Positions 7,391 through 15,953 of a stretch of DNA of 64,000 bases are shown here, piece after piece (position 1 is the stretch's first letter; each line of letters starts with the position of its first letter). Location of the stretch: the NCBI GenBank assembly GCA_016715895.1, contig JADJXH010000003.1:1178001-1242000 (forward strand). Direction: 5' to 3'. Both the position numbers and the translations under genes were made by a program. Source of the DNA: Flavobacteriales bacterium (lineage in GTDB: Bacteria; Bacteroidota; Bacteroidia; Flavobacteriales_F; PHOS-HE28). A model generated the notes under the pieces. The model worked only from the letters and a program-made list of their open reading frames with translations. It was not told where the DNA came from and made no database searches.

Positions 7391-8842
7391 ATGCGTACCC
7401 ATCCCCCTGCGACAGCCTTCATCGGTGGCCATTGGCGACCTTCGCAGAGCGGTCGTTCATTCACGGTGATCGACCCCGGCGACGGCACCCAGGTAGGCAC
7501 CTGTGCCGATTGCACCCCTGTCGATGCCGAACAGGCCATTGCATCGGCGCTGGAAGCGCTTCCGGCGTGGAGATCGAGATCGGCCCGTGAGCGCGCCGCG
7601 GTCCTCATGCGCTGGTATCAGGCCGTGATGGACGACCACCGGCAGCTGGCGGAGCGCATGACCCGGGAGAGCGGCAAACCGCTGTCCGAGGCGCTGGACG
7701 AAGTGCGCTACGGCGCCTCCATGATCCAATGGTGTGCCGAGGAGGCCCCGCGGACCTTGGGTGAGGTGATCCCATCGGACCGACCGGACCGACGGCTGCT
7801 CGTGCTTCGGGAACCCGTGGGGGTGGTGGCCGCCATCACCCCGTGGAACTTCCCCCTGAGCATGATCACCCGGAAGGTCGCCCCAGCGCTTGCGGCAGGC
7901 TGTACGGTGGTGCTCAAGCCCAGCGAGCTCACCCCCACCACCGCCCTGGCGCTGGCGCAGCTGGGCGAGCATGCCGGCCTTCCTCCCGGCACCTTGAACG
8001 TGGTGACGACGTGTGACGCGGCCGGTGTCGGCGGTGTGCTCAGCAGCGACCCACGGGTGCGGATGCTGTCCTTCACCGGGAGCACGAGGGTGGGCCGACT
8101 GCTGATGGCACGGGCGGCCACCACCGTGAAACGGGTGAGCCTGGAGCTGGGTGGGAACGCGCCCGTGCTCGTGTTCGACGACGCTGACGCGGAGCAGGCG
8201 GCCGAGGCGGTGGTCGCAAGCCGCTTCCGGAACGCAGGCCAGACCTGCGTCTGTGCCAACCGCGTCCTGGTCCAACGCGGCATCGCGGAACCGTTCATCC
8301 AGGCGCTGGTGCAGCGCGTGTCCGCCCTGCGTGTGGGCCATGGACTGGAGCCCGGGACCCAGGTGGGCCCGCTGATCGACGATCGCGCCATGGCGAAGGT
8401 GCTCGGGATGCTGAAGGACGCCGTGGCGCAGGGGGCGCGGCCGCTCACCGGAGGCACCCGGGACCCGAGGGGCGGACACTACCTCACGCCCACCGTGCTT
8501 GTGGATGCGACCCCGGCCATGGCCTGCATGCGGGAGGAGATCTTCGGCCCGGTGCTGCCCGTGATGCGGTTCGACCATGAACCGGAGGCCCTGGCCGTGG
8601 CCAACAGCACCACGTACGGCCTGGCGGCCTACCTCTTCACGAACGACCTGGCGCGAAGCTGGCGCGTCAGCGAAGCCTTGGAGGCGGGCATGGTCGGTGT
8701 CAACACCGCCCTCATCAGCACCGCCGTGGCACCCTTCGGCGGGGTGAAGGAGAGCGGCCTCGGACGTGAAGGCGGGCCCCACGCCCTCGAGGCGTTCCTC
8801 GAACGGAAGTACATTGCGGTGGCCGTTCCGGGTCAGAACTGA
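7391..8842 (+). CDS. gabD: NAD(P)-dependent succinate-semialdehyde dehydrogenase
   Basis: A 483-residue aldehyde dehydrogenase that oxidises succinate semialdehyde to succinate, the last step of 4-aminobutyrate breakdown. Visible motifs are the cofactor-binding ITPWNFPLSM, FTGSTRVGR, the general base in LELGGNAP (E252), the catalytic Cys in NAGQTCVC (C286) and the C-terminal EIFGPVLPV. The NAGQTCVCANR form with two nearby Cys and the overall length fit the GabD/SSADH group. No GABA aminotransferase lies nearby, so the aldehyde could also come from another route. The ATG at 7391 fits the usual family N-terminus. Confidence 0.85.
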   Translation: MRTHPPATAFIGGHWRPSQSGRSFTVIDPGDGTQVGTCADCTPVDAEQAIASALEALPAWRSRSARERAAVLMRWYQAVMDDHRQLAERMTRESGKPLSEALDEVRYGASMIQWCAEEAPRTLGEVIPSDRPDRRLLVLREPVGVVAAITPWNFPLSMITRKVAPALAAGCTVVLKPSELTPTTALALAQLGEHAGLPPGTLNVVTTCDAAGVGGVLSSDPRVRMLSFTGSTRVGRLLMARAATTVKRVSLELGGNAPVLVFDDADAEQAAEAVVASRFRNAGQTCVCANRVLVQRGIAEPFIQALVQRVSALRVGHGLEPGTQVGPLIDDRAMAKVLGMLKDAVAQGARPLTGGTRDPRGGHYLTPTVLVDATPAMACMREEIFGPVLPVMRFDHEPEALAVANSTTYGLAAYLFTNDLARSWRVSEALEAGMVGVNTALISTAVAPFGGVKESGLGREGGPHALEAFLERKYIAVAVPGQN

Positions 8843-8890
8843 TCGAACTTTCCACGGCCACCGATGTCCAACCTCCGAATCCCAACGAAC

Positions 8891-9292
8891 ATGATCCGCA
8901 ACCTCATCATCCCCATCGCCGCGCTGGCGCTCACCGCGGCTTCGTTGCATGCCCAGGAGCGCACCGCCACGCGGCAGCGCACGCCGGAGGATGCCGCCAC
9001 ACGGGCCGCACGTCGCACCGAGCACATGCGCAGCACGCTGCAGTTGACCGAGGATCAGGTGGCCCGCGTCCAGGCCATCAACCTCAAGCACGCCGAGGCC
9101 GTGGAAGCCGCCCGTGAGGCCGACAAGGCCAAGCGCGATCAGGAGCGGCAGGAACTGAAGGCCTCCTACGACGCCGAGCTGAAGGCCGTGCTGACCCCCG
9201 AACAGTACGAGCGCCTGCTCGAACAGCGGCGCAAGCAGACCGAGAAGCGGGAGCCCCCCCCCGCACAACAGCGGCCGGCCCATCAGGAGTGA
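8891..9292 (+). CDS. Periplasmic helical protein, Spy/CpxP- or LTXXQ-like
   Basis: A 133-residue secreted protein with a Sec signal ending in ASLHAQ. The mature part is highly charged and helical, with the repeated element LQLTEDQVARVQAIN and later LTPEQYERLLEQ, resembling the LTxxQ motifs of Spy/CpxP/ZraP periplasmic chaperones. It is rich in Ala, Glu, Lys and Arg and probably forms a coiled coil. The role is likely envelope-stress buffering or metal binding (inference). A strong terminator follows. Confidence 0.7.
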   Translation: MIRNLIIPIAALALTAASLHAQERTATRQRTPEDAATRAARRTEHMRSTLQLTEDQVARVQAINLKHAEAVEAAREADKAKRDQERQELKASYDAELKAVLTPEQYERLLEQRRKQTEKREPPPAQQRPAHQE

Positions 9293-9313
9293 CCCACACC
9301 AGCTTGGTCCCGG

Positions 9314-9343
9314 CGGGGCGCCCACGGGCGCCCCGCATCTTTT
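9314..9343 (+). terminator. Rho-independent terminator
   Basis: A perfect 10-bp stem CGGGGCGCCC / GGGCGCCCCG with a minimal loop is followed by CATCTTTT. It ends the transcript of the Spy-like gene. Confidence 0.75.
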
Positions 9344-9398
9344 CACGCCGACTTGCGTAGAGGGGCGCGCATCGAACAAGGTCGGGCCCTGCGGTTGT

Positions 9399-9407
9399 TA
9401 CCTTAGC
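9399..9407 (+). promoter_or_regulatory. -7 promoter element TACCTTAGC of citrate synthase
   Basis: TTACCTTAGCGCCCG precedes the citrate synthase start by 46 bases. Almost the same string stands before the gene at 30426, supporting it as a real promoter element. Confidence 0.55.
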
Positions 9408-9453
9408 GCCCGCGAAAACCAGAACAGTTGATCCCACCGAGCACCGGCACGAC

Positions 9454-10743
9454 ATGAGCGAGACAGCGAAGATCATCCTGGGGGACAAGACCTACGAACT
9501 GCCGGTGGTGGTCGGTTCCGAAGGCGAGAAGGCCATCGATATCAGCAAGCTCCGCGAAGAGAGCGGCTACATCACCCTCGACCTCGGCTACAAGAACACC
9601 GGGGCCACCACCAGCGCCATCACCTTTCTGGACGGCGAGGAGGGCATCCTGCACTATCGCGGGTATCCCATCGAGCAACTGGCCGAAAAGAGCAGTTTCC
9701 TCGAGGTGGCCTACCTGCTCCTTAATGGTGACCTGCCCACCAAGCGGCAGATGGAGGAGTTCGAGGGCAACATCAGGTACCACTCGCTGGTGCATGAGGA
9801 CATGAAGCGGTTCTTCGAGTTCTTCCCGAACAACGCGCACCCCATGGGGATCCTCAGCGCGATGGTGAACTCCCTCAGCACGTTCTACCCCAAGAGCCAG
9901 GACCCGCATCGGCCGATGAAGGACCGTGAGCGCACCATCTTCCGGCTCATCGCCAAGATGCCCACACTCGCCGCGATCAGCTACAAGAACAACCTGGGCC
10001 ATCCGTACATGTACCCGAGCAACAAGCTGGGCTACGTGGACAACTTCCTGTACATGATGTTCGGCCTGCCCACCGAGGAGTACAGGGTGGACCCGGTGGT
10101 GAGCAACGCCTTGAACAAGCTGCTCATCCTGCATGCGGACCACGAGCAGAACTGCAGCGCGAGCACGGTGCGCATGGTGGGCAGCAGCCAGGCCAACCTC
10201 TACAGCGCGGTCAGCGCTGGCATCGCGGCCCTGTGGGGCCCCCTCCATGGCGGGGCCAACCAGGAGGTGATCGAGATGCTGGAGACCATCCGCAACGACG
10301 GCGGCGACATCCAGAAATGGGTGAACAAGGCCAAGGACAAGAACGACCCCTTCCGGCTCTTCGGGTTCGGCCACCGGGTCTACAAGAACTTCGACCCGCG
10401 GGCCCGGATCATCAAGAAGGCCTGCGACGACGTGCTCGGCAAGCTCGGCATCTCCGACCCGGTGCTCGACATCGCCAAGCAGCTGGAGGAGATCGCGCTG
10501 AAGGATGACTACTTCGTGAGCCGAAAGCTGTACCCGAACGTCGACTTCTACAGCGGCATCATCTACCGCGCCATCGGCATCCCCACCCGCATGTTCACGG
10601 TGATGTTCGCCCTGGGCCGCCTGCCGGGCTGGATCGCGCAATGGAAGGAGATGGTCGAGAACAAGGAGCCCATCGGGCGCCCCCGGCAGATCTACACCGG
10701 CGCCACCAAGCGCGAGTACGTGGCCATGAAGGACCGCACGTAG
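9454..10743 (+). CDS. gltA: Citrate synthase
   Basis: A 429-residue type II citrate synthase that condenses oxaloacetate and acetyl-CoA, the entry step of the TCA cycle. The N-terminal beta-rich domain with YITLDLGYKNT and the FLDGEEGILHYRGYPIEQL block is typical of bacterial GltA. Catalytic residues lie in GPLHGGANQ (His), FGHRVYKNFDPRA (His and Arg) and NVDFYSG (Asp). Length and motifs are complete. It stands alone between its own promoter element and a terminator. The TCA enzyme isocitrate dehydrogenase is 23 kb away in the same window. Confidence 0.97.
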   Translation: MSETAKIILGDKTYELPVVVGSEGEKAIDISKLREESGYITLDLGYKNTGATTSAITFLDGEEGILHYRGYPIEQLAEKSSFLEVAYLLLNGDLPTKRQMEEFEGNIRYHSLVHEDMKRFFEFFPNNAHPMGILSAMVNSLSTFYPKSQDPHRPMKDRERTIFRLIAKMPTLAAISYKNNLGHPYMYPSNKLGYVDNFLYMMFGLPTEEYRVDPVVSNALNKLLILHADHEQNCSASTVRMVGSSQANLYSAVSAGIAALWGPLHGGANQEVIEMLETIRNDGGDIQKWVNKAKDKNDPFRLFGFGHRVYKNFDPRARIIKKACDDVLGKLGISDPVLDIAKQLEEIALKDDYFVSRKLYPNVDFYSGIIYRAIGIPTRMFTVMFALGRLPGWIAQWKEMVENKEPIGRPRQIYTGATKREYVAMKDRT

Positions 10744-10765
10744 GCCCCATGCACTGACGATCCTC

Positions 10766-10796
10766 AGCCCCGGCCCAGTCGCCGGGGCTTTGTTTT
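10766..10796 (+). terminator. Rho-independent terminator of gltA
   Basis: Stem AGCCCCGGC / GCCGGGGCT with a 6-base loop is followed by TTGTTTT, 22 bases after the citrate synthase stop codon. Confidence 0.8.
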
Positions 10797-10840
10797 ACGG
10801 TCCACGGGTACGAACTTCAACCCATCCAAGCACCCCGACC

Positions 10841-11242
10841 ATGACCACGGCGACCAAAGCACAGACCCACAAACACATCGGCGACCTGCACTTCGAGCAT
10901 CAGGTGTGGCTGAACCGGCTCCGCTTCTACAAGGACGAGATCGGCATCTTCGAGAAGCGGCTCGAAGAGGTCGTCACCCGGAACACCACCTCCGAGGTGC
11001 TGGCCCAGGTGGAGCACTTCCAGAACCAGTACATCCGGGAGCGGGAGGTCATCGACGAACTGCGTCACGACATCAAGGAGCACGAGAACTTCCTGGAGAA
11101 GGAGAGCGTGGAGCGCCCGGTGGCCATCGAGCACCGCCTTTACAAGGACCACGCCGGGCTGCGCGACCGCATGGAGACCTTCGAGAAGCTCTACCGCGAA
11201 CTGAAGGACGAGTTCCAGCACTGGCTGATGAAGTGGATGTGA
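10841..11242 (+). CDS. Coiled-coil cytosolic protein, hypothetical
   Basis: A 133-residue, highly charged protein that looks helical over its whole length, with phrases such as HKHIGDLHFEHQVWLNRL and EVIDELRHDIKEHENFLEKE. It has no signal peptide, no membrane segment and no known catalytic motif. I do not recognise the family. The ATG at 10841 follows directly after the gltA terminator and a short leader. A strong hairpin shared with the convergent neighbour ends it. Confidence 0.7.
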   Translation: MTTATKAQTHKHIGDLHFEHQVWLNRLRFYKDEIGIFEKRLEEVVTRNTTSEVLAQVEHFQNQYIREREVIDELRHDIKEHENFLEKESVERPVAIEHRLYKDHAGLRDRMETFEKLYRELKDEFQHWLMKWM

Positions 11243-11268
11243 CCCCGCCCGGAGGCAGGCATGAACGC

Positions 11269-11301
11269 GAACAGGCGGCCCGCAGGCCGCCTGTTCCCTT
11301 T
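11269..11301. terminator. Bidirectional hairpin terminator
   Basis: A 12-bp perfect stem GAACAGGCGGCC / GGCCGCCTGTTC with a CGCA loop is followed by CCTTT on the plus strand. It sits between two convergent genes (ends at 11242 and 11319) and may serve both. Confidence 0.7.
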
Positions 11302-11318
11302 GGTGCGCGCGCACCGGT

Positions 11319-11915
11319 CTATTTGCCGAAGACGTTCTTGTCGAGGTATTTGCGAAGCTCCTTGCCCAGCTTGGCATACGACTCGGCCAGGCGGGTGCCC
11401 GTGTCGAAGTCGTATCCGCCGAACTGCGAACCCGGGACCCCCACCACCAGCATGGCACCGAGCTCTGTCCCGCTGGCCTTCTCGACCAGTTTGATGGTGG
11501 CGTTGATGCTCGCCGGCATCTTGCTCACCCCGATGTTGTAGCCCGGTTCGGTGAAGTCCGTGTTCACCACGAAGGTGTATTTCGCCTCGGCATTGTCGCG
11601 CGAGCCGCTCAATGCACCTCCATCATTGAACAGCTCCTCGAACTTCGGCTCGAAGCGGGCCACGCGGTCGGCCACCCAGCTCTTGGCGAAGTTGTCGCCC
11701 TTCCCCGCCTCCTTCTCATTGTACTCCTTCGTCTTCTTGGCCAGATAGTCAGCCTCCGTGTACTTGCCGACCATCATGTTCTCATAGGTGAAGCGCAGGT
11801 CCACGGTCTTCTCCCCCTTCAGGGCGTCGAAGGAACCTGAGCGCATCTTCATCTTCTGGGCGGCGACCGGGAGGACCAGGCCGGCCACCAGCAACAGGGC
11901 AAGGGATCGTTTCAT
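11319..11915 (-). CDS. Secreted protein, hypothetical
   Basis: A 198-residue protein with a Sec signal (MKRSLALLLVAGLVLPVAAQ). The mature domain has the phrases VDLRFTYENMMVGKYTEADYLAKK and YTFVVNTDFTEPGYNIGVSKMPASINATIKLV, and it ends with a helix LRKYLDKNVFGK. I see no catalytic motif or lipobox. The layout suggests a small beta-sandwich periplasmic protein found in Bacteroidota; function unknown. The signal peptide decides the start at 11915. Confidence 0.7.
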   Translation of the reverse strand: MKRSLALLLVAGLVLPVAAQKMKMRSGSFDALKGEKTVDLRFTYENMMVGKYTEADYLAKKTKEYNEKEAGKGDNFAKSWVADRVARFEPKFEELFNDGGALSGSRDNAEAKYTFVVNTDFTEPGYNIGVSKMPASINATIKLVEKASGTELGAMLVVGVPGSQFGGYDFDTGTRLAESYAKLGKELRKYLDKNVFGK

Positions 11916-12046
11916 GTGTCGTGGTTGTTTGGCGCCGCAAGATGCGAAGAACGTGCCGTTCCCCACCGGATGGACCATGGACTGACCGTTGTCATGCACC
12001 CGGCCTGTCGCACCCGGTAGGTTCGCGAACGAGATCCGTCCGTTCG

Positions 12047-12571
12047 ATGCTCATGCAACCCGGCGCCCGTACTCTGCACGGCCTGATCGCCCTATTGCGC
12101 AGGGCACGTTCGCGTGCGGCCTACGAACGCGTGCTGCGCGCAGCGGACCTCTCCTCCGAGGAGCTTGCCGCCGCGGCCACCTGGAACGGCCGGCACTACA
12201 CGAGGAACTGCCTCCTGCGCACGGAGAGCTTCGAACTGATGTTGATCTGTTTCGAACCCGGGCAGAGCACCAGCATCCACGACTATGGGGGCGAGGAGGG
12301 CTGGGTGAAGCCCGTGCAGGGCGAGCTGATCGAGGAACGCTTCAAGGTGAACCCGGATGACACGCTGGTGTGCACGGAGGAGCGGCGGATCACCGGGGAT
12401 GAGGTGAGCCACCTGCCGAAGGGCGCCAGCATCCACCGCTTCACGAATCCGCTGCCCATGCGCGTGATGAGCCTGAACCTCTACGCCCGTCCGCTTCGCA
12501 GTTGGAACGTGTATGACAAGCGGAAGGGGCACGGGCGGCAACGGATCCTGAACCCGGCCGGGCGACGGTGA
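12047..12571 (+). CDS. Cysteine dioxygenase-family cupin with altered metal site
   Basis: A 174-residue cupin resembling bacterial cysteine dioxygenase, which oxidises L-cysteine to cysteine sulfinate. The family pattern is recognisable: STSIHDYGGEEGWVKPVQG, then GASIHRFTNP, then SLNLYARPL. Characterised enzymes bind iron through an HxH pair plus a third His; here the first pair reads H78-D-Y80, so the second ligand is Tyr, while the third His (H130) is kept. The usual SLHxY also reads SLNLY (N144, Y146). The protein may use a different metal geometry or substrate. Two ATGs (12047 and 12053) are possible starts. It stands directly upstream of the sensor kinase gene. Confidence 0.75.
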   Translation: MLMQPGARTLHGLIALLRRARSRAAYERVLRAADLSSEELAAAATWNGRHYTRNCLLRTESFELMLICFEPGQSTSIHDYGGEEGWVKPVQGELIEERFKVNPDDTLVCTEERRITGDEVSHLPKGASIHRFTNPLPMRVMSLNLYARPLRSWNVYDKRKGHGRQRILNPAGRR

Positions 12572-12591
12572 CATGGTACCGGTCCCGGGAC

Positions 12592-12600
12592 TACATTTCG
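12592..12600 (+). promoter_or_regulatory. -7 promoter element TACATTTCG of the kinase operon
   Basis: TACATTTCG lies 17 bases before the ATG at 12618 and fits TAnnTTTG. It supports 12618 as start over the in-frame upstream codon at 12573. Confidence 0.45.
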
Positions 12601-12617
12601 GCGGTCAACAGCTGCCC

Positions 12618-13814
12618 ATGCACCCGGCGATCGCCAAGCATGATGTGTCGCACATCTGCGAGCTCCTCTTCAGCTCCGCGGCCGAAGGGCTCGTGGTGGT
12701 CGACCACCAGGGGACCATGCTGCTGACGAACCCCCGCATGGAGGAGCTCTTCGGGTATGCGCCCGGCGAGCTGATCGGCCAACCCATCGAACTGCTTGTT
12801 CCGGCCGCCGGTCGCATGGCCCATGCCGCCCACCGGGAGCAGTACATCGCCCATCCCACCAAGCGCCCCATGGGCATCGGGCTCGACCTGCAGGGCCAGC
12901 GCAAGGACGGGTCCACCTTCGCCGTGGAGGTGAGCCTCAACCACTTCGAGCTCCATGGCGAACGCTTCATCATGGGGCTGTTGACGGACATCACCAAGCG
13001 GCGCGCCGCGGAGACCGAGCTTCAGCGGGTGAACGCGGAACTGGAGCAACGGGTGGAACAGCGCACGGCGGAGGTCAAGGCCGCTGAACACAACCTGCGC
13101 GAGGCCCTGGAGAAAGAGAAGGAGCTCAACGCCTTGAAATCCCGCTTCGTGAGCATGGCCAGCCATGAGTTCCGCACCCCGCTCAGCACCATCCTGAGCT
13201 CGGTGGACCTCATAGGCCGCTACAACGACGGCCCCCACAAGGCGAACGTCGAGCGCCATGTGGTCAAGGTCCGCAGCAAGGTGCGCGAGTTGACCGCGAT
13301 GCTCAACGACCTGTTGAGCCTGGAGAAGCTCGAACAGGGACAGGTCCAGTGCATCCCGGAGGATCTCGACCTGGTGGACCTGTGCATTGAACTGCTGGAG
13401 GAACTGCGCGATCTGGCCAAGCCGGGACAGGAGATCCGCTTCGACCATCATGGTGCGGAGCGACGCCTGTACCAGGACCCTCGGATGCTGGCCAATGTGC
13501 TGCGCAACCTGCTCACCAACGCGATGAAGTACTCCCCGGAGGACAGGCCGATCGTCCTGCGGACCTCGATCGAAGGGGACCAGGCCGTCGTGCAGGTGAT
13601 CGATCAGGGCATCGGCATCCCGGCCGAGGACCAGCCGCACCTGTTCCAGCGGTTCTTCCGCGCCGGCAATGCGGTCACCATCCAAGGCACCGGGCTCGGC
13701 CTGAACATCGTGCGTCGTTACGTGGACCTCATGGGTGGCACCATCGGCTTCGAGAGCCGCCTGAACGAGGGCACCACCTTCACCATCCATATGCCCACCC
13801 GGGTCAGCCCATGA
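12618..13814 (+). CDS. PAS-domain sensor histidine kinase
   Basis: A 398-residue cytosolic histidine kinase. Domains in order: a PAS domain (about 13-130, with LFGYAPGELIGQPIELLVP and a RKDGSTFAVEVS PAC-like segment), a coiled coil (about 130-175), a HisKA domain with SMASHEFRTPLS (phospho-acceptor H183), and an HATPase domain with N box NLLTNAMKYSPE, G1 DQGIGIP and G2 GTGLGLNI. It has no membrane segment, so it senses a cytosolic cue such as redox state or a small ligand. It overlaps the next gene by 4 bases (ATGA), which encodes its probable partner. Confidence 0.9.
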   Translation: MHPAIAKHDVSHICELLFSSAAEGLVVVDHQGTMLLTNPRMEELFGYAPGELIGQPIELLVPAAGRMAHAAHREQYIAHPTKRPMGIGLDLQGQRKDGSTFAVEVSLNHFELHGERFIMGLLTDITKRRAAETELQRVNAELEQRVEQRTAEVKAAEHNLREALEKEKELNALKSRFVSMASHEFRTPLSTILSSVDLIGRYNDGPHKANVERHVVKVRSKVRELTAMLNDLLSLEKLEQGQVQCIPEDLDLVDLCIELLEELRDLAKPGQEIRFDHHGAERRLYQDPRMLANVLRNLLTNAMKYSPEDRPIVLRTSIEGDQAVVQVIDQGIGIPAEDQPHLFQRFFRAGNAVTIQGTGLGLNIVRRYVDLMGGTIGFESRLNEGTTFTIHMPTRVSP

Positions 13815-14872
13815 AGACCATCCTGTTGATCGAGGACGATGCCGACGTGCGGGAGAACACCGCAGAGATCCTGGAACTGGCCCACTACCGCGTGCTGAAG
13901 GCCGAGAACGGTCGGCGCGGGGTGGAAATGGCCCGGAAGGAACACCCCGACCTCGTGCTGTGCGACATCATGATGCCGGAGCTCGACGGCTACGGTGTGC
14001 TCCATCTGCTGGGCCGCGATCCGGCCACCGCCGAGGTGCCGTTCATCTTCCTCACGGCCAAGGCCGAGCGGTCGGAAGTGCGCAAGGGCATGGAGCTCGG
14101 CGCGGATGACTACCTCACCAAGCCCTTCGACGAGAGCGAGCTCCTCAATGCCATCGAAGGCCGGCTGAAGCGCAGCGACCTGTTCCGCAAGGGCTTCGAC
14201 CACAGCCTCGAAGGCCTCGACCGGTTCATGGACCAGGCCCGGGGGGTCGACGCCCTGAAGGACATCAGCCGCGACCGCAAACTGCGGTCGGTGCCCCGCA
14301 AGGAAGTGCTCTTCTACGAGGGTGATGAGCTCCGCGCCGTGCACTTCGTGCACAAGGGCAAGCTGCGCACCTTCCGCATGAACAAGGACGGCAAGGAACT
14401 GGTGACCGGCCTGTACGGGCCCGGTGACTTCATCGGGTACATGGGCGTGCTCGAGGGGGGACGCACGGCGGAGACCGCGGAAGCACTGGAGGACTCCGAA
14501 GTGGCGGTGATCCCCCGGGAGGACCTGCTGGCCCTGCTGTACCGCGACCGGGACGTGAGCATCCGGTTCATCAGGCTGCTCACCCGGGACGTGAAGGACA
14601 AGGAGGCGCGCCTTCTGGAGATGGCCTACGCGTCGGTGCGGCAACGGGTGGCCCAGGCGCTGCTCAGGCTTCATGAGCGGTTCGGGCAGGAGAAGGATGC
14701 CGGCCTGGGCGTGCGGATCAGTCGGGAGGACCTGGCCTCGATCGTGGGGACGGCCACCGAATCGCTGATCCGCACCCTCACCGACATGAGGCACGACGGC
14801 CTGATCGAAAGCACCGGTCGCGACATCCTCCTGCGCGACATCAAGGCGCTGGAGCGCCTCGCCCACGGGTGA
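13811..14872 (+). CDS. Response regulator: receiver fused to CRP/FNR-type transcription factor
   Basis: A 353-residue fusion. The N-terminal receiver domain carries the acidic pair E8-D9, the phospho-acceptor D52 in LCDIMMPE and K104 in LTKPF. A cyclic-nucleotide-binding-like beta-barrel follows (about 155-245, with GPGDFIGYMGVL), and a CRP-type winged helix ends the chain (about 285-345, with ISREDLASIVGTATESLIRTL). The arrangement couples kinase phosphorylation to a CRP-like DNA-binding module, so it can integrate two inputs. It is translationally coupled to the upstream histidine kinase. There is no Cys cluster as in FNR. Targets are unknown. Confidence 0.9.
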   Translation: MKTILLIEDDADVRENTAEILELAHYRVLKAENGRRGVEMARKEHPDLVLCDIMMPELDGYGVLHLLGRDPATAEVPFIFLTAKAERSEVRKGMELGADDYLTKPFDESELLNAIEGRLKRSDLFRKGFDHSLEGLDRFMDQARGVDALKDISRDRKLRSVPRKEVLFYEGDELRAVHFVHKGKLRTFRMNKDGKELVTGLYGPGDFIGYMGVLEGGRTAETAEALEDSEVAVIPREDLLALLYRDRDVSIRFIRLLTRDVKDKEARLLEMAYASVRQRVAQALLRLHERFGQEKDAGLGVRISREDLASIVGTATESLIRTLTDMRHDGLIESTGRDILLRDIKALERLAHG

Positions 14873-14897
14873 GGAAGGACCCTCGGCGGGAAGCCGT

Positions 14898-14905
14898 TAC
14901 TTTGC
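14898..14905 (+). promoter_or_regulatory. -7 promoter element TACTTTGC
   Basis: GTTACTTTGCCC lies 18 bases before the ATG at 14924, near-perfect to TAnnTTTG. Confidence 0.5.
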
Positions 14906-14923
14906 CCTGACCATCCCCATCGC

Positions 14924-15124
14924 ATGAACACCAAGAAACTCCTCGGTCTCCTCTGCTGGCTGCTGGCCTTCGCCATTCCGTTCCGTCCCTCCATCCTCAA
15001 CACCGACGGGGTGGGCAACACGCTGGGATTGATCAGCTTCGTCGCCATGCTCGCGCTGGTCTTCATCGGCTACTGGCTGGTCGACTCCTCGGGCTCCAAG
15101 GCCACCGAAGGTCACGGTCACTGA
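14924..15124 (+). CDS. Small two-helix membrane protein, hypothetical
   Basis: A 66-residue protein with two predicted membrane segments (about 6-22 and 33-53) and a short His-containing tail (TEGHGH). It has its own promoter element and ends 7 bases before the universal stress protein gene, so the two are probably co-transcribed with the protease that follows. No known family recognised. The clear promoter and position make it likely to be real despite its size. Confidence 0.65.
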   Translation: MNTKKLLGLLCWLLAFAIPFRPSILNTDGVGNTLGLISFVAMLALVFIGYWLVDSSGSKATEGHGH

Positions 15125-15131
15125 GCTGTCC

Positions 15132-15953
15132 ATGGCCAGGCTGCTGTTGCCCACGGACCTCAGCGACAACGCGCTGAACGCCGCCGTGTACGGCATCCGC
15201 CTGATGGGCGTCGAACAGGGCCACTTCACCCTGCTGCACACCTTCCTCGTCCCTGCCTTCGATCCGGCCGTGGACCTGTCCGTCGATATGGCCATCGTGG
15301 ACGCCGCACAGGAGGGCCTGGCGCGCTTCGCGACACGCCTTCGTGACTTGGTCCATCTGGGCGGCGCCGTCCTGGACCACCGCGTGGAGCACGGCGAACT
15401 GCCGAACGTGGTGGACCGCCTGGTCCGCGAGCTCGGCATCGAGCTGGTCGTCATGGGGACCCAGGGCGCCTCAGGCCTGGAGGAAACCCTGCTGGGCACC
15501 AACGCCGCCGACGTCATCCGGCGGTCCAAAGCCCCGGTGCTCGCCGTGCCGGCCCATGCGGACTATCGGGATCCGCGGCGGATCGTGGTGGCCGATGATG
15601 GCGGCACGCTCGAACCGTCCACCGTCCACCCATTGCTCAACATCGCCCGCTGGCATCGGGCGGAGCTCACCATCGTGCGCGGGGTGCCCGAGGGCGTCGA
15701 TGCCTCCACCCTGCCCCCCTCGCCGCTGGACGACCTGCTGGGCGCCGTGCCCCGTTCCATGCACTACCTCTCGGAGGACAACCTGGTGACCGCGCTGAAT
15801 GATCTGGTGGACCAGCTCGAGGCCGACCTGCTCGTGCTGACGCACCGGCATCGCACGGTGTGGAGCGACCTCTTTCACCGAAGCACCACCGCCCACATGG
15901 CCATGCACACCCAGGTGCCCATGCTGGTGCTCGAACAAGACCTCCGGCCCTGA
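15132..15953 (+). CDS. Tandem universal stress protein (UspA family)
   Basis: A 273-residue protein with two Usp-like halves. The first half starts with RLLLPTDLSDNALNAA and holds the nucleotide-binding signature MGTQGASGLEETLLGTNAADVIRRSKAPVL (G-2x-G-9x-G-S/T type; quoted in part as GTQGASGLEETLLG). The second half ends with HRHRTVWSDLFHRSTTAHM and QVPMLVLE, and is more degenerate. Such proteins bind ATP or other ligands and aid stress survival. The stop codon overlaps the start of the site-2 protease gene (TGATG), suggesting translational coupling. Confidence 0.88.
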   Translation: MARLLLPTDLSDNALNAAVYGIRLMGVEQGHFTLLHTFLVPAFDPAVDLSVDMAIVDAAQEGLARFATRLRDLVHLGGAVLDHRVEHGELPNVVDRLVRELGIELVVMGTQGASGLEETLLGTNAADVIRRSKAPVLAVPAHADYRDPRRIVVADDGGTLEPSTVHPLLNIARWHRAELTIVRGVPEGVDASTLPPSPLDDLLGAVPRSMHYLSEDNLVTALNDLVDQLEADLLVLTHRHRTVWSDLFHRSTTAHMAMHTQVPMLVLEQDLRP

